From contig NZ_SIHO01000001.1 in NCBI RefSeq assembly GCF_004681125.1, positions 631,149-695,148 of the forward strand: a DNA stretch of 64,000 bases, read 5' to 3'. This document shows, one piece after another, positions 8,530 to 17,071 of this stretch (positions within the stretch are counted from its first letter, which is position 1; the number at the start of each line of letters is the position of its first letter). Under the pieces are notes generated by a model. The model was not told the origin of the DNA. It did not search any database and was given only the letters and a program-made list of their open reading frames with translations. The stretch comes from Glacieibacterium arshaanense. GTDB taxonomy: Bacteria; Pseudomonadota; Alphaproteobacteria; Sphingomonadales; Sphingomonadaceae. Both the position numbers and the translations under genes were made by a program.

Positions 8530-9065
8530 GCCTTGTCGAATGCCGCTTCGAGCTGGGGGTTGGTGCCGCGGACGCCGTCGATGACCTGCTTGGCCCAGTC
8601 GAAATAGTCGCGGCGGCGTTCGATCGACCAGTCATGCGGCGGCGTGCTGGCGAGGTCGCGCAGATTGGCAATCTTGTCGGCGAGCTTGACCAGCTTGGCG
8701 CGCGGCGAGGCCTTGGCGGCGTGCGCGATCTGTAGCTTCTTGCGCTCGGCCTTTTCGAGCGACTTGTCGTCGGTGACCTCCATCACGACGTCGGCAATTT
8801 CGGTGCCGAAGTTGCTTTTCAGTTCGGCATAGGTCGTCTTGGTATCCTCGATGGTGTCGTGGAGGATGGCCGCACACAGCACGACAGCATCGGATACGCC
8901 GCCTTCGCTGATCAGGATGTGCGCGAGCGCGATCGGATGGTTGATGTACGGTGAGGCGTCCTTGTCCTTGCGGCGCTGGTCGCGGTGCTTGTGCGCGGCA
9001 AACGCCAGCGCGTGGATGAGGCGGCGGGCTTCGCCGAACGAATGCGCGACGGTGGAATCGGTCAT
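8511..9065 (-). CDS. MESH1-like single-domain HD hydrolase (probable (p)ppGpp hydrolase)
   Basis: This 184-residue protein is a free-standing RelA/SpoT-type HD domain. Visible motifs are HKHRDQRRKDKDASPYINHP, AAILHDTIEDTKTTY (the HD pair and the ED pair) and VEVTDD-like EVTDDKSLEKAERKK, then AKLVKLADKIANLRDL. This order matches MESH1/HDDC3 and small alarmone hydrolases, which remove the 3'-pyrophosphate of ppGpp with Mn2+; no synthetase domain is attached. I chose ATG 9065. A TTG two codons upstream has a better-spaced AGGAG, and a longer ATG at 9131 is also possible. Confidence 0.85.
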   Translation of the reverse strand: MTDSTVAHSFGEARRLIHALAFAAHKHRDQRRKDKDASPYINHPIALAHILISEGGVSDAVVLCAAILHDTIEDTKTTYAELKSNFGTEIADVVMEVTDDKSLEKAERKKLQIAHAAKASPRAKLVKLADKIANLRDLASTPPHDWSIERRRDYFDWAKQVIDGVRGTNPQLEAAFDKAYAARG

Positions 9066-9145
9066 GGCCAAAATGATGCTCTCCTGTTGGGATGCCTCAT
9101 CATAACCGGAGCGGGTGTCATTCGGGGACATGGTCGTGGTTCCAA

Positions 9146-10132
9146 TCAGGGTAATGCAGGCCAGGCGGGCATCTGCGCCGGCAGCAGGTCGCGCAGTGCG
9201 GCGGGTTCAAGGACTTCGACGGCGTCGCCCCAGCTCATCAGGTGCCATGCCATTTCGAGCAGGCCGCCGGCGTGGAAGCGCACGACCAAGCGGCCCTCGG
9301 CGTCAATTTCGCTGGTCTGGCTCGGGTGAAACTGGAACTGGCGCGCGATGGCGGAAGCCTCGGCGGTGAAGCGCCAGACGATATCGACGGGGGCTTCTTC
9401 GAACACGCCGAAGGAGGGCGCGACAAAGGCACGCAAGTCGAACCCGGGGTCGCGCACGAAGCTCTCGCCGGTCAGCCGCAACCGTGAAATCTGCGGCAGG
9501 CTGTAGAAGCGCACTGTCGCGGCGGGGTCGGCGTCGTTGATCGCTACCAGATAGTGGCGGTGGCCGTACAGGAACCCCAGCGGCCGTACAGTGCGCGTTG
9601 CGGTGTTGCCGCTGGCGCGCCCGGCATAGCTGAAACTGACCTTGCGGCAGGCTTTGACCGCGCCGCGGAGTGTGGCGAACAGCGCCGGGGCGATGGCGGG
9701 GCGCGGACCGGGGCGCAGCGCGATGCCTTCGGCTTCGGCAAGCGCACCCAGATCGGGCTCGATGCGACGCATCAACTCGGCGGCGATCGATGCGCGGATT
9801 TTGGACGCCAGCCCGCGCAGGTCGTCGGCGGCCTCGATCAGATTGTCGGCGGCCATGCGGCTGGCTGCGACTTCGATGGTCGCTAGGTCGTCAGCAGTAA
9901 TGCCGAGCAGCGGGCGCGTCGCCGGGGTCGACAGCCGCCAGCGTTTCGAGCGGTCGTTCGATGGCACTTCGTCGGCCTGCGGGAACACGCGCAGCACCGC
10001 ATCGCGCATGCGGATCGCGGTGCGGCGGCTGACTTCGAAGCGCGTTTCGATATCGGTCAACGTCAGCCCGCCGCGCGCGGCCTGCATTTCAAGCGCGAGC
10101 TGGATTAGCCGGTCGGCGCGTGCATAGCGCAT
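9146..10132 (-). CDS. WYL domain transcriptional regulator (YafY family)
   Basis: The 328-residue protein has an N-terminal DeoR-like winged helix (RADRLIQLALEMQAARGGLT, then EVSRRTAIRMRDAV) and a C-terminal WYL domain. The WYL core appears as FLYGHRHYLVAINDADPAATVRFYSLPQISRLRLT. WYL regulators bind small ligands or nucleic acid and usually control nearby genes. It is divergent from the nitronate monooxygenase gene, a possible target. The start is ATG 10132, preceded by GGGGG at good spacing; ATG 10162 is in frame but its purine tract is too close. Confidence 0.85.
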   Translation of the reverse strand: MRYARADRLIQLALEMQAARGGLTLTDIETRFEVSRRTAIRMRDAVLRVFPQADEVPSNDRSKRWRLSTPATRPLLGITADDLATIEVAASRMAADNLIEAADDLRGLASKIRASIAAELMRRIEPDLGALAEAEGIALRPGPRPAIAPALFATLRGAVKACRKVSFSYAGRASGNTATRTVRPLGFLYGHRHYLVAINDADPAATVRFYSLPQISRLRLTGESFVRDPGFDLRAFVAPSFGVFEEAPVDIVWRFTAEASAIARQFQFHPSQTSEIDAEGRLVVRFHAGGLLEMAWHLMSWGDAVEVLEPAALRDLLPAQMPAWPALP

Positions 10133-10281
10133 GGTTTGCCCCCGTTCGCCGCAATATGTCATTCCCCTTCAAGGCTTTGGCGGGTTTTGCAAGCGCCGTT
10201 ACATCCACAACGGCGCTATGGTTGCCTCTACGGGCGGACTGCCGCATGTAGGCTGCAAACAAGCCTTTGGGAGATTCGACG

Positions 10282-11430
10282 ATGAAGTCACCGATTTGCG
10301 AGATGCTGGGCATCGATTTTCCGCTGCTGGCGTTCAGCCATTGCCGCGATGTGGTGGCGGCGGTCAGCAAGGCGGGCGGGTTCGGCGTGTTCGGTGCGAC
10401 TGGCCATACACCCGAAAGCATCGAAGTCGAACTCGCGTGGATCGATGCGCACTGCGGCGGCAAGCCTTACGGGCTCGACGTGCTGATCCCCGAAAACCTC
10501 GTCACCGGCGGCGCCAAGGGGCTGACCTCGCGCGGACTGGCCGAGAAAATCCCGCAGGGCCACCGCGATTTCGTCGATGACCTGCTCAGCCGCAACGGCG
10601 TGACGCCGTCGCCGCGCAATGAACGCCCCGCCGGTGAGCCCGCCAAGGACAGCGCGCCGCCGTTCGACCCGACCAATGCGCTCGAACTGCTCGAAGTTGC
10701 GTTCCGGCATCCGATCAAGCTCATCGCCAACGCGCTCGGCGTGCCGCCCAAGGCGATGCTCGACATGGGCAAGAAGCACGGCGTGCCGGTCGCGGCACTG
10801 GTCGGCGCCAAGGAGCACGCCATCCGCCAGGTCGAGGCCGGGGTCGACATTCTGGTCGTTCAGGGCGGCGAGGCCGGCGGCCATTGCGGTGAGGTCTCGA
10901 CGCTGGTGCTGGTGCCTGAAGTATTGAACGCGCTGAAGGCGATTGGTGCCAAGACGCCGGTGCTTGCGGCAGGCGGCATCATGAACGGCCGCCAGATGGC
11001 GGGCTGCATGGCGATGGGCGCGGCGGGCGTGTGGACCGGCTCGGTATGGCTGGCGACTACCGAATCCGAAACCAGCGAAATCTTCCGCGAGAAGATGGTC
11101 GCCGCGACGTCGCGCGACACCGTGCGGTCGAAGGGCCGCACCGGCAAGCCGTCGCGCCAGCTCAAGTCGGGCTGGACGCAGGCGTGGGACGGCCCCGACA
11201 GCCCCGGCGCGCTGCCGATGCCGTATCAGACTCTGATCAGCGAGCGCGCGCTGCTCGCCATCGAAAAGTCGGCGGCAACGGGCAATGCCGCGGCGCGCGA
11301 CATGGTGACCTACTTCGTTGGTCAGGGTGTCGGGCTGGTCGATCAGGTCAAGTCGGCCGGACAGGTCGTGCAGGAGTTCAAGGAGGACTTCGTCGCGGCG
11401 TATGAAGATATGACGGCGCTGTTCGACTAA
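10282..11430 (+). CDS. Nitronate monooxygenase family FMN oxidoreductase
   Basis: The 382-residue TIM barrel belongs to the 2-nitropropane dioxygenase/NMO family, cytoplasmic FMN enzymes that oxidise alkyl nitronates or, in some members, reduce quinones. The FMN-binding stretch VQGGEAGGHCGEVSTLVLVP and the loop AAGGIMNGRQMAGCMAMGAAGVWTGSVWLAT are typical. The N-terminus ICEMLGIDFPLLAFSHCRDVVAAVSKAGGFGVFG also fits. An insert of about 50 residues (about 95-145) near EKIPQGHRDFVDDLLSRNG separates it from class I enzymes such as PA1024. ATG 10282 has GGGAGA upstream; the TTG at 10267 is less likely. It overlaps the convergent SRPBCC gene by 4 nt. Confidence 0.88.
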   Translation: MKSPICEMLGIDFPLLAFSHCRDVVAAVSKAGGFGVFGATGHTPESIEVELAWIDAHCGGKPYGLDVLIPENLVTGGAKGLTSRGLAEKIPQGHRDFVDDLLSRNGVTPSPRNERPAGEPAKDSAPPFDPTNALELLEVAFRHPIKLIANALGVPPKAMLDMGKKHGVPVAALVGAKEHAIRQVEAGVDILVVQGGEAGGHCGEVSTLVLVPEVLNALKAIGAKTPVLAAGGIMNGRQMAGCMAMGAAGVWTGSVWLATTESETSEIFREKMVAATSRDTVRSKGRTGKPSRQLKSGWTQAWDGPDSPGALPMPYQTLISERALLAIEKSAATGNAAARDMVTYFVGQGVGLVDQVKSAGQVVQEFKEDFVAAYEDMTALFD

Positions 11431-11876
11431 CCCTCGACGAGCGACGCGAGCTGGTCGGCCGCGGCGCCCCAGCCGGCTTCGAAGCCCATCTCCTTGTGCC
11501 GCGCGCAATCTGCCGCGTTCCAGTGGCGCGCGCGTGCGGTGTAGCGCGTGCCGTCGCCTTCGGGTTCGATTTCCCAGATGCCGACCATCATCGGCCCGGC
11601 GGGTACCCAGCCTGCCGTGAAGGCGTCAGTCGAAACCCAGCGCTTGCCGGGCACGAATTCGAGCACGATGCCGTCATTGGGCATGACCTCGCCGTTCGGC
11701 CCGAGCATTTCCATCGACGAGCGGCCACCGGCGCGCCATTCGACGTCGATGATGCGCACACGCCATGGCTTGGGGCACCACCATTCCTCCATCCGTTCGG
11801 TCATGGCGTGCCAGACCTTGGCCGGCGGCGCGGCGATATAGCGGGTTACAGTCAGTTCATGGGCGGCCTGCGTCAT
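11427..11876 (-). CDS. SRPBCC/AHSA1 domain protein
   Basis: This 149-residue protein has the START-like activator-of-Hsp90-ATPase fold: LTVTRYIAAPPAKVWHAMTE, then WWCPKPWRVRIIDVEWRAGG and GMFAEAWGAAADQL-like MGFEAGWGAAADQLASLVEG at the end. Such proteins bind hydrophobic ligands and often accompany VOC proteins and ArsR or TetR regulators. It is the last gene of a TetR-VOC-PhnB-SRPBCC operon. ATG 11876 has GGAG at 7 nt spacing and lies 1 nt after the preceding gene. The ligand is unknown. Confidence 0.82.
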   Translation of the reverse strand: MTQAAHELTVTRYIAAPPAKVWHAMTERMEEWWCPKPWRVRIIDVEWRAGGRSSMEMLGPNGEVMPNDGIVLEFVPGKRWVSTDAFTAGWVPAGPMMVGIWEIEPEGDGTRYTARARHWNAADCARHKEMGFEAGWGAAADQLASLVEG

Positions 11877-11877
11877 G

Positions 11878-12351
11878 TCAGTCTCCAGCGAATGCGGCTT
11901 CGAGCGCCGCGACATCGAATTTGCGCATCTTCATCATGGCAGCCATCACGCGTCCGGATTGTTCGGGCGTGCCCGCAGACATCAAACGGCCGAGTGCCGC
12001 GGGCACGACTTGCCATGAAACGCCGAAGCGGTCCTGGAGCCAGCCGCATTGCGAAGGGCTGCCGCCACCGGCAAGCAGCCCGTCCCAATAATGGTCGACC
12101 TCGGCCTGGTCGGCGCAGGCAACCGATAGCGAAATCGCTTCGCTATGCGGAAACTGTGGCCCACCGTTGAGCGCCTGGAAGCGCTGGCCGCCAAGGCTGA
12201 ATTCGACCATCAGCGCGGTGCCGGCGGGGAAGGGCGCGCCGGCGCCGTAGCGCGACACCGCGCCGATGCTGCTGTCCGGAAACAGCGCGGTGTAGAGCTT
12301 TGCGGCATCCTCGGCCTCGCCGTTGAACCACAGGCACGGCGTGATGGTCAT
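11878..12351 (-). CDS. VOC family protein, PhnB/3-demethylubiquinone methyltransferase-like glyoxalase fold
   Basis: The 157-residue protein begins ITPCLWFNGEAEDAAKLYTALFPDS and contains LGGQRFQALNGGPQFPHSEAISLSVAC and GWLQDRFGVSWQVVP, the landmarks of the PhnB-like vicinal-oxygen-chelate group. Despite old annotation names, this group is not a methyltransferase; metal-dependent lyase or ligand-binding roles are possible. Its ATG overlaps the stop of the upstream VOC gene (ATGA), so the two are translationally coupled. Confidence 0.85.
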   Translation of the reverse strand: MTITPCLWFNGEAEDAAKLYTALFPDSSIGAVSRYGAGAPFPAGTALMVEFSLGGQRFQALNGGPQFPHSEAISLSVACADQAEVDHYWDGLLAGGGSPSQCGWLQDRFGVSWQVVPAALGRLMSAGTPEQSGRVMAAMMKMRKFDVAALEAAFAGD

Positions 12352-13115
12352 GCGGCAGCGCGCTTGCCGACCAGCGCGAAGCTGGCGCCCTGTGGATCGG
12401 TGCCGATGATGATGTGGTCATCGCCGGGGACTGCGCTGGGGCCGTGCGCGATGCTGCCGCCGGCGGCAATGACGCGCGCCACGGCGGCATCGATATCGGG
12501 GACGCGAAAGTAATAGGTCCACACCGTCGGCGGGCCGCCGGGCGGGCAGGGGGTGACCGCACCGATGCCGCCATCGGCACGGTTGATGAAGCGGTATTGC
12601 CCCAGCGCGCCCATGTCCATCGCGTCGCCCTGCGTCCAGCCGAACAGCCCCTGATAGAAGGCGAGTGCGCCGTTCTGGTCGGTCGTCGACAGCTCGTTCC
12701 AGCTGCAGCGTTGCAACAACTCCATCGAGAACGACGTGCTGGCGCCGACGCCCTTGGGGGTCATCACGTAGAACACGCCGCCCTGCGGATCGGCGACCAT
12801 CGCGATGCGGCCGGTGCCGGGAATATCGTTCGCCGGCATGTGGATGGTGCCGCCGGCGGCGGTGATCGCGGCCAGTGTGGCATCGACATCATCGACGCAG
12901 ATATAGCCGAGCCAGCCTGCCGGCATCGGCGCGCCGTTCGGCAGTGCCATCAAGCCGGCAACCTGCTCGCCATCGGCAGCAAAATGACCATAGCCACCGT
13001 GGTCGGCGGGCGCCGACGCACTCCAGCCGATGACCTGCGCATAAAAGCGCGCGGCGGCGGCCGGATCACTTGTCAGCAGTTCGTACCAGATGAATTTTCC
13101 ATGCGTGCTGGTCAT
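12348..13115 (-). CDS. Two-domain VOC family protein (CFP30B-like)
   Basis: The 255-residue protein contains two glyoxalase/VOC modules. The first starts GKFIWYELLTSDPAAAARFYAQVIGW and the second SWNELSTTDQNGALAFYQGLFGWTQG; each ends with an ADPQG-type strand (MVADPQGGVFYVM, GTDPQGASFALVG). The layout resembles Mycobacterium CFP30B and hydroxylase-like VOC proteins, whose reactions are mostly unknown. Its start overlaps the TetR stop by an ATGA and its stop overlaps the next gene, so it sits in the middle of a tightly coupled operon under the TetR regulator. Confidence 0.85.
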   Translation of the reverse strand: MTSTHGKFIWYELLTSDPAAAARFYAQVIGWSASAPADHGGYGHFAADGEQVAGLMALPNGAPMPAGWLGYICVDDVDATLAAITAAGGTIHMPANDIPGTGRIAMVADPQGGVFYVMTPKGVGASTSFSMELLQRCSWNELSTTDQNGALAFYQGLFGWTQGDAMDMGALGQYRFINRADGGIGAVTPCPPGGPPTVWTYYFRVPDIDAAVARVIAAGGSIAHGPSAVPGDDHIIIGTDPQGASFALVGKRAAA

Positions 13116-13726
13116 TGAAGCTTCTCCTCTTGCTTGAACAACAACATCAGATAGCGGCGCAGATGGTCGATACTGGCGACGACCGCCGCGGTATCGTCGA
13201 GCGCCTTGGCAACGACGTAACCGCCTTGCAGTACCACCTGGGTATGCAGCGCGAGGTCGGCTGCCTCGACCACGTCGCCCAGCCCATGTTCAGCAATGGC
13301 GGCCGCAAAGTCGGCCTCGAGCGTCGCGGCATGACCGGCGATGCTGACGCCACAAGCATCGCGGATCGCCGGCTGGGTTTCGAAAACTTCCTGCGCCATA
13401 GTGCCGGCGACGCAGCTGAACTGTGCCGGCGCGCCGGCAATCATCGCGCGCCGCAGGTCGAGATAGGCGAAGATGCGCGCGAGCGGCGTCGGTGCGGCGT
13501 GGTAGTCGGCGGCGGCGAACATCGGCGCAGTGATGTTGGTCCAGTGCTGCGCGGCGGCGACACCGTAATCGGCCTTGCTGGCGAAATGATGGAAGAACGC
13601 GCCCTTGGTGACGCCGGCGGCGCTGCACAGATCCTCGACGCGCGTCGCATCATAGCCGCGTTCGCGCAGCAGCTGCATGCCGGCATCGAGAAGGCGCGTT
13701 CGCGCGTCGGTTTTGGGGGTGCTCAT
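13112..13726 (-). CDS. TetR/AcrR family repressor
   Basis: The 204-residue protein has the TetR DNA-binding domain TRLLDAGMQLLRERGYDATRVEDLCSAAGVTKGAFFHHFASK at its N-terminus, followed by a helical ligand domain. It is the first gene of a four-gene operon (TetR, VOC, PhnB-like VOC, SRPBCC), each step coupled by overlap or a 1-nt gap. A near-perfect 18-bp palindrome lies 10 nt upstream of its start, so self-regulation of the operon is likely. The inducer is not known. Confidence 0.9.
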   Translation of the reverse strand: MSTPKTDARTRLLDAGMQLLRERGYDATRVEDLCSAAGVTKGAFFHHFASKADYGVAAAQHWTNITAPMFAAADYHAAPTPLARIFAYLDLRRAMIAGAPAQFSCVAGTMAQEVFETQPAIRDACGVSIAGHAATLEADFAAAIAEHGLGDVVEAADLALHTQVVLQGGYVVAKALDDTAAVVASIDHLRRYLMLLFKQEEKLQ

Positions 13727-13735
13727 GCATCAAAC

Positions 13736-13753
13736 ATACCAACCAGTCGGTAT
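13736..13753. promoter_or_regulatory. TetR-type operator palindrome
   Basis: ATACCAACCAGTCGGTAT is a palindrome with perfect ATACC/GGTAT arms and a matching AC/GT inner pair, the usual shape of a TetR-family site. It lies 10 nt before the TetR gene and within the shared upstream region of the divergent aminotransferase gene. Confidence 0.75.
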
Positions 13754-13841
13754 CGAGTCAATGCGCAAGCAGGGACTGGCGGGGCGGCGCGCTGCGGCCT
13801 AGAACAGCGGCTGCAACACAGAGATTCAGGAGCCTTGGGCC

Positions 13842-15233
13842 ATGTCGACCGTCCCCGTCCGCAACTATGACATTCCCGAATTGCGCCGGCTCGATGTCGC
13901 GCACCACTTGCCGGCGCAGACCGACTATGGCCTGCAGCAGCGCAATGGCGGCTCGAAGATCATCACCCGCGCCGATGGCTGCACAATCTGGGACGGCGAG
14001 GGGAAACCCTATCTCGACGGCATGGCGGGACTTTGGTGTGTCGCTGTCGGCTATGGCCGCGAGGAGTTGGCGAAGGCAGCCTATGAGCAGATGCTCGAAC
14101 TGCCGTATTACAATACCTTCTTCAAGACCGCGACGCCGCCGGCGGTGAAGCTCGCTGCAAAGATCGCCGAACTGGCGGGCGGCAACCTCAGCCATGTATT
14201 CTTCAACTCGTCGGGCTCCGAAGCTAATGACACGGTGTTCCGCATGGTGCGCCATTACTGGACGCTGAAGGGCCAGCCGCAGCGCAGCATCTTCATCAGC
14301 CGTTGGAACGCCTATCACGGCACCGGCGTCGCCGGCGTGTCGCTCGGCGGCATGAAGGCGATGCACGCCCAAGGCGGCCTGCCGATCCCCGGTGTCGAAC
14401 ACGTGATGCAGCCCTACAAGATGAACGAGGGCCTGCCTGGTGAAAGCGACGCCGATTTCTGCGCGCGTGCCGCACAAGCCATTGAAGACCGCATCCTCGA
14501 AGTCGGCCCCGAAAACGTCGCGGCGTTCATCGGCGAGCCTGTCCAGGGCGCCGGCGGCGTCATCATCCCACCCGAAGGCTATTGGCAGAAGGTCGAGGCG
14601 ATCTGCCGCAAATACGGCATCCTGCTTGTTTGCGACGAAGTCATCACCGGCTTCGGCCGCACCGGCAACTGGTTCGGCTTCCAGCATTACGGGCTGAAGC
14701 CCGACATGATCGCGATGGCGAAAGGCCTGTCGTCGGGCTATCTGCCGATCTCCGCGGTGGCGGTCAGCAGCGAGATCGTCGAAGTGCTGCGCGCCGGTGG
14801 CGATTTCGTCCACGGCTTCACCTATTCGGGCCACCCGACGGCGTGCGCAGTGGCACTCGCCAACATCGCCATCTTCGAACGCGAGCACCTCGTCGAACGC
14901 ACCCGCGATGACACCGGGCCGTATCTGGCGAAAGCCTTGCAGCGCCTCGCCGACCACCCGCTGGTCGGCCAGGTCCGCAGCCTCGGGCTGCTCGGCGCCG
15001 TCGAAATCGTCAGCAAGCGCGGCACCAATGAACGCTTCGGCGGCAAGGAAGGCACGGCGGGGCCGATGGTCCGCGACGCCTGCATCGAACGCGGGCTGAT
15101 GGTGCGCGGCATCCGCGACACCATCGTCATGTGCCCGCCGCTGATCATCACCCACGAGGAGATCGATCGCATCGTCAGCATAATCGGCGCTGCGCTTGAT
15201 GCGTGCGAGCCGGAATTGCGGAAGATCGGCTAA
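13842..15233 (+). CDS. Class III PLP-dependent aminotransferase (aspartate aminotransferase family / omega-transaminase)
   Basis: The 463-residue protein is a class III transaminase. Key pieces are WDGEGKPYLDGMAGLWCVAVGYG near the N-terminus, FFNSSGSEANDTVFRM for phosphate binding, CDEVITGFGRTGNWFGFQ with the PLP-ring Asp, and IAMAKGLSSGYLPISAV with the Schiff-base Lys. The family includes pyruvate-dependent diamine and beta-alanine transaminases (SpuC-like) used in polyamine or amine breakdown; the amino donor cannot be read from sequence. It is divergent from the TetR operon and may share the palindrome region. A family A repeat follows the stop by 6 nt. Confidence 0.9.
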   Translation: MSTVPVRNYDIPELRRLDVAHHLPAQTDYGLQQRNGGSKIITRADGCTIWDGEGKPYLDGMAGLWCVAVGYGREELAKAAYEQMLELPYYNTFFKTATPPAVKLAAKIAELAGGNLSHVFFNSSGSEANDTVFRMVRHYWTLKGQPQRSIFISRWNAYHGTGVAGVSLGGMKAMHAQGGLPIPGVEHVMQPYKMNEGLPGESDADFCARAAQAIEDRILEVGPENVAAFIGEPVQGAGGVIIPPEGYWQKVEAICRKYGILLVCDEVITGFGRTGNWFGFQHYGLKPDMIAMAKGLSSGYLPISAVAVSSEIVEVLRAGGDFVHGFTYSGHPTACAVALANIAIFEREHLVERTRDDTGPYLAKALQRLADHPLVGQVRSLGLLGAVEIVSKRGTNERFGGKEGTAGPMVRDACIERGLMVRGIRDTIVMCPPLIITHEEIDRIVSIIGAALDACEPELRKIG

Positions 15234-15239
15234 AGTGAA

Positions 15240-15330
15240 GGGCCTCCGGCGGGCAGGGGTGACCCCTGCACCCATTTGTTTGACGCTCTACAATCGGGTG
15301 CAGGGCTCAGCCCTGCCCGCCGGAGGCCCT
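15240..15330. repeat. Family A cloverleaf repeat, copy 3
   Basis: Outer stem as in copy 1, here closed by GGGCCTCC and GGAGGCCC so that it is perfect to the end. The left hairpin is CAGGGGTGACCCCTG and the right hairpin CAGGGCTCAGCCCTG; both differ from copy 1 yet stay fully paired. The middle loop is longer. It lies between two same-strand genes and ends 2 nt before the next start codon. Confidence 0.85.
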
Positions 15331-15332
15331 GA

Positions 15333-16217
15333 ATGACCTCACTGACCCGCCAATACCGACAAATTCCTGACGGCGAAGTCTGGACGCTCGAATGGCGCGA
15401 CGCCGGCGAGCGCGCGCCATGGCTGCATTTTCTCCACGCGACGGGGATGAATGCCGAACTCTATCGGCCACTGCTCGCGCCGCTGGCGGGCGAGTTCAAC
15501 ATCGTCGCCAGTGACGCGCGCGGCCACGGCATGACGAAGCTGCCCGCCGACCCTGACCAGTTGCAGCGCTGGACGACGTATCAGGATGATTTGGGCGCGC
15601 TGCTCGCCAGCTACGGGCGCAGCGAGCCGTGGCTGCTTGCCGGTCATTCGATGGGTGCGACGGTGACGCTTGAACTGGCGGCAAGGACGCCGGGACTGGC
15701 GCGCGCGGTGCTGATGATCGAGCCGGCGACGGTGCCCTTCGCCAATGCCGCGGCGTTCGAGGCCGAGCGTGTCGCGGGCACTTCCGGGCCGAGCCATATG
15801 GATGCGCAGGCGCGCCGCCGCCGCCGCGACTGGCCATCGCTTGCCGAACTGCGCGCGGCGTATCACGGCCGCGGCGTGTTCAAGACCTGGGGCGATGAAT
15901 GGCTCGACGCCTATCTGGCGGGCGGCACGCGACCCAACGCGGAGGGCGGCGTCAGCCTGAGCTGCGATCCGTTGTGGGAGGCGGCGACCTTCCGCGCCGT
16001 GTCGGCGACGCTCGAAGCCAGCCTGCACGACTGGCACGGGCCGATGGCGCTGCTGTTCGCCAATGAAGGCAGCACGGTGACGCGCGCCGATGTGCCTGTA
16101 TTCATGGCGCGGCCGGGACGTACCGAGGCCTATTTCGAACAGGCCGGGCATTTTCTGCCGGTCGAGCACCCTGACGAGGTCGCAGCGGCGATCCGCGAAC
16201 TGGCCGCGCGGTCGTGA
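15333..16217 (+). CDS. Alpha/beta hydrolase
   Basis: The 294-residue protein has the alpha/beta hydrolase fold: FLHATGMNAELYRPLLAPL (oxyanion region, HA in place of HG), VASDARGHGMTKLP, and the nucleophile elbow LLAGHSMGATVTLELA. The catalytic His is in EQAGHFLPVEHPDEVAAA near the C-terminus and an acidic residue lies before it. The substrate is unknown. The stop overlaps the GTG start of the following methyltransferase (GTGA), so the two are cotranslated. The family A repeat ends 2 nt before the start, leaving no separate ribosome site other than the repeat arm itself (GGAGG). Confidence 0.85.
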   Translation: MTSLTRQYRQIPDGEVWTLEWRDAGERAPWLHFLHATGMNAELYRPLLAPLAGEFNIVASDARGHGMTKLPADPDQLQRWTTYQDDLGALLASYGRSEPWLLAGHSMGATVTLELAARTPGLARAVLMIEPATVPFANAAAFEAERVAGTSGPSHMDAQARRRRRDWPSLAELRAAYHGRGVFKTWGDEWLDAYLAGGTRPNAEGGVSLSCDPLWEAATFRAVSATLEASLHDWHGPMALLFANEGSTVTRADVPVFMARPGRTEAYFEQAGHFLPVEHPDEVAAAIRELAARS

Positions 16218-17062
16218 TCGAACCGCGCACCCGGCAAACGCGTGTCGAGGTCGCGGGGCATTATGACGAGCTCGACAAGGTCTACCGTGAAGTCTGGGGC
16301 GAGCATGTCCACCACGGCTATTTCAAGCGCGGCGACGAAAGCATTGCCGAGGCGACCGACGCGCTGACCGACCTGGTGGCGGAAAAGTTGCGCATTACGC
16401 CGGGCATGGCGCTCGTCGACATCGGCTGCGGTTACGCCAAAAGCGCCGAGCGGCTGGCCGAAAATTTCAACGCGCAGGTCACCGGGCTGACGGTGTCGGC
16501 CGAGCAGGCGGCAGTCGGCCAGGCGCGGCGGCCCAAGGCGGGCGGGCTTGATATCCGTGTTGCCGACTGGATGGCGAACGGGCTGCCCGACGCGGCCTTC
16601 GACCGTGGCTACGCGATCGAATCGACCGAGCATATGGTTGATAAACAACGCATTTTCGACGAGGCGTTCCGCGTGCTCAAGCCCGGCGGCCGACTGGTGG
16701 TGTGCGCCTGGCTATCGGCCGACGAACCGACCAAGTGGCAGGTCAAGCATCTGCTCGAACCGATTTGCCGCGAGGGCGCACTGCCCGGGATGGGGACGAA
16801 GGGCGAATATGACGCCTGGGCGGAGACGGCCGGTTTCACCGTCTATGGCAGCCATGAGATCAGCGACTATGTCGCCAAGACGTGGACAATCTGCCTGAAA
16901 CGTCTGGGCGCCAAGCTGCTGACGCGGCCCGACTATATGCGCATGCTGCTGAGCCCGAAGACGCAGAACCGCGCGTTTCTGTGGAGTATGTTCCGGCTTG
17001 TCGAAGCTTATCGCAGTGGCGCGATGCGCTACGTGCTGCTTACTTACGACAAGCCCAAATAG
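16214..17062 (+). CDS. SAM-dependent methyltransferase (tocopherol/sarcosine methyltransferase-like)
   Basis: The 282-residue class I methyltransferase shows motif I as ALVDIGCGYAKSAERLA, then VTGLTVSAEQ and DAAFDRGYAIESTEHMVDK, and motif III in RVLKPGGRLVVCAWL. N-terminal HYDELDKVYREVWGEHVHHGYF resembles the gamma-tocopherol and cyclopropane-type small-molecule methyltransferases. It starts at GTG 16214, overlapping the hydrolase stop by 4 nt. The pair probably acts on one substrate, which is unknown. Confidence 0.85.
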   Translation: MIEPRTRQTRVEVAGHYDELDKVYREVWGEHVHHGYFKRGDESIAEATDALTDLVAEKLRITPGMALVDIGCGYAKSAERLAENFNAQVTGLTVSAEQAAVGQARRPKAGGLDIRVADWMANGLPDAAFDRGYAIESTEHMVDKQRIFDEAFRVLKPGGRLVVCAWLSADEPTKWQVKHLLEPICREGALPGMGTKGEYDAWAETAGFTVYGSHEISDYVAKTWTICLKRLGAKLLTRPDYMRMLLSPKTQNRAFLWSMFRLVEAYRSGAMRYVLLTYDKPK

Positions 17063-17071
17063 CCGAGCTGA

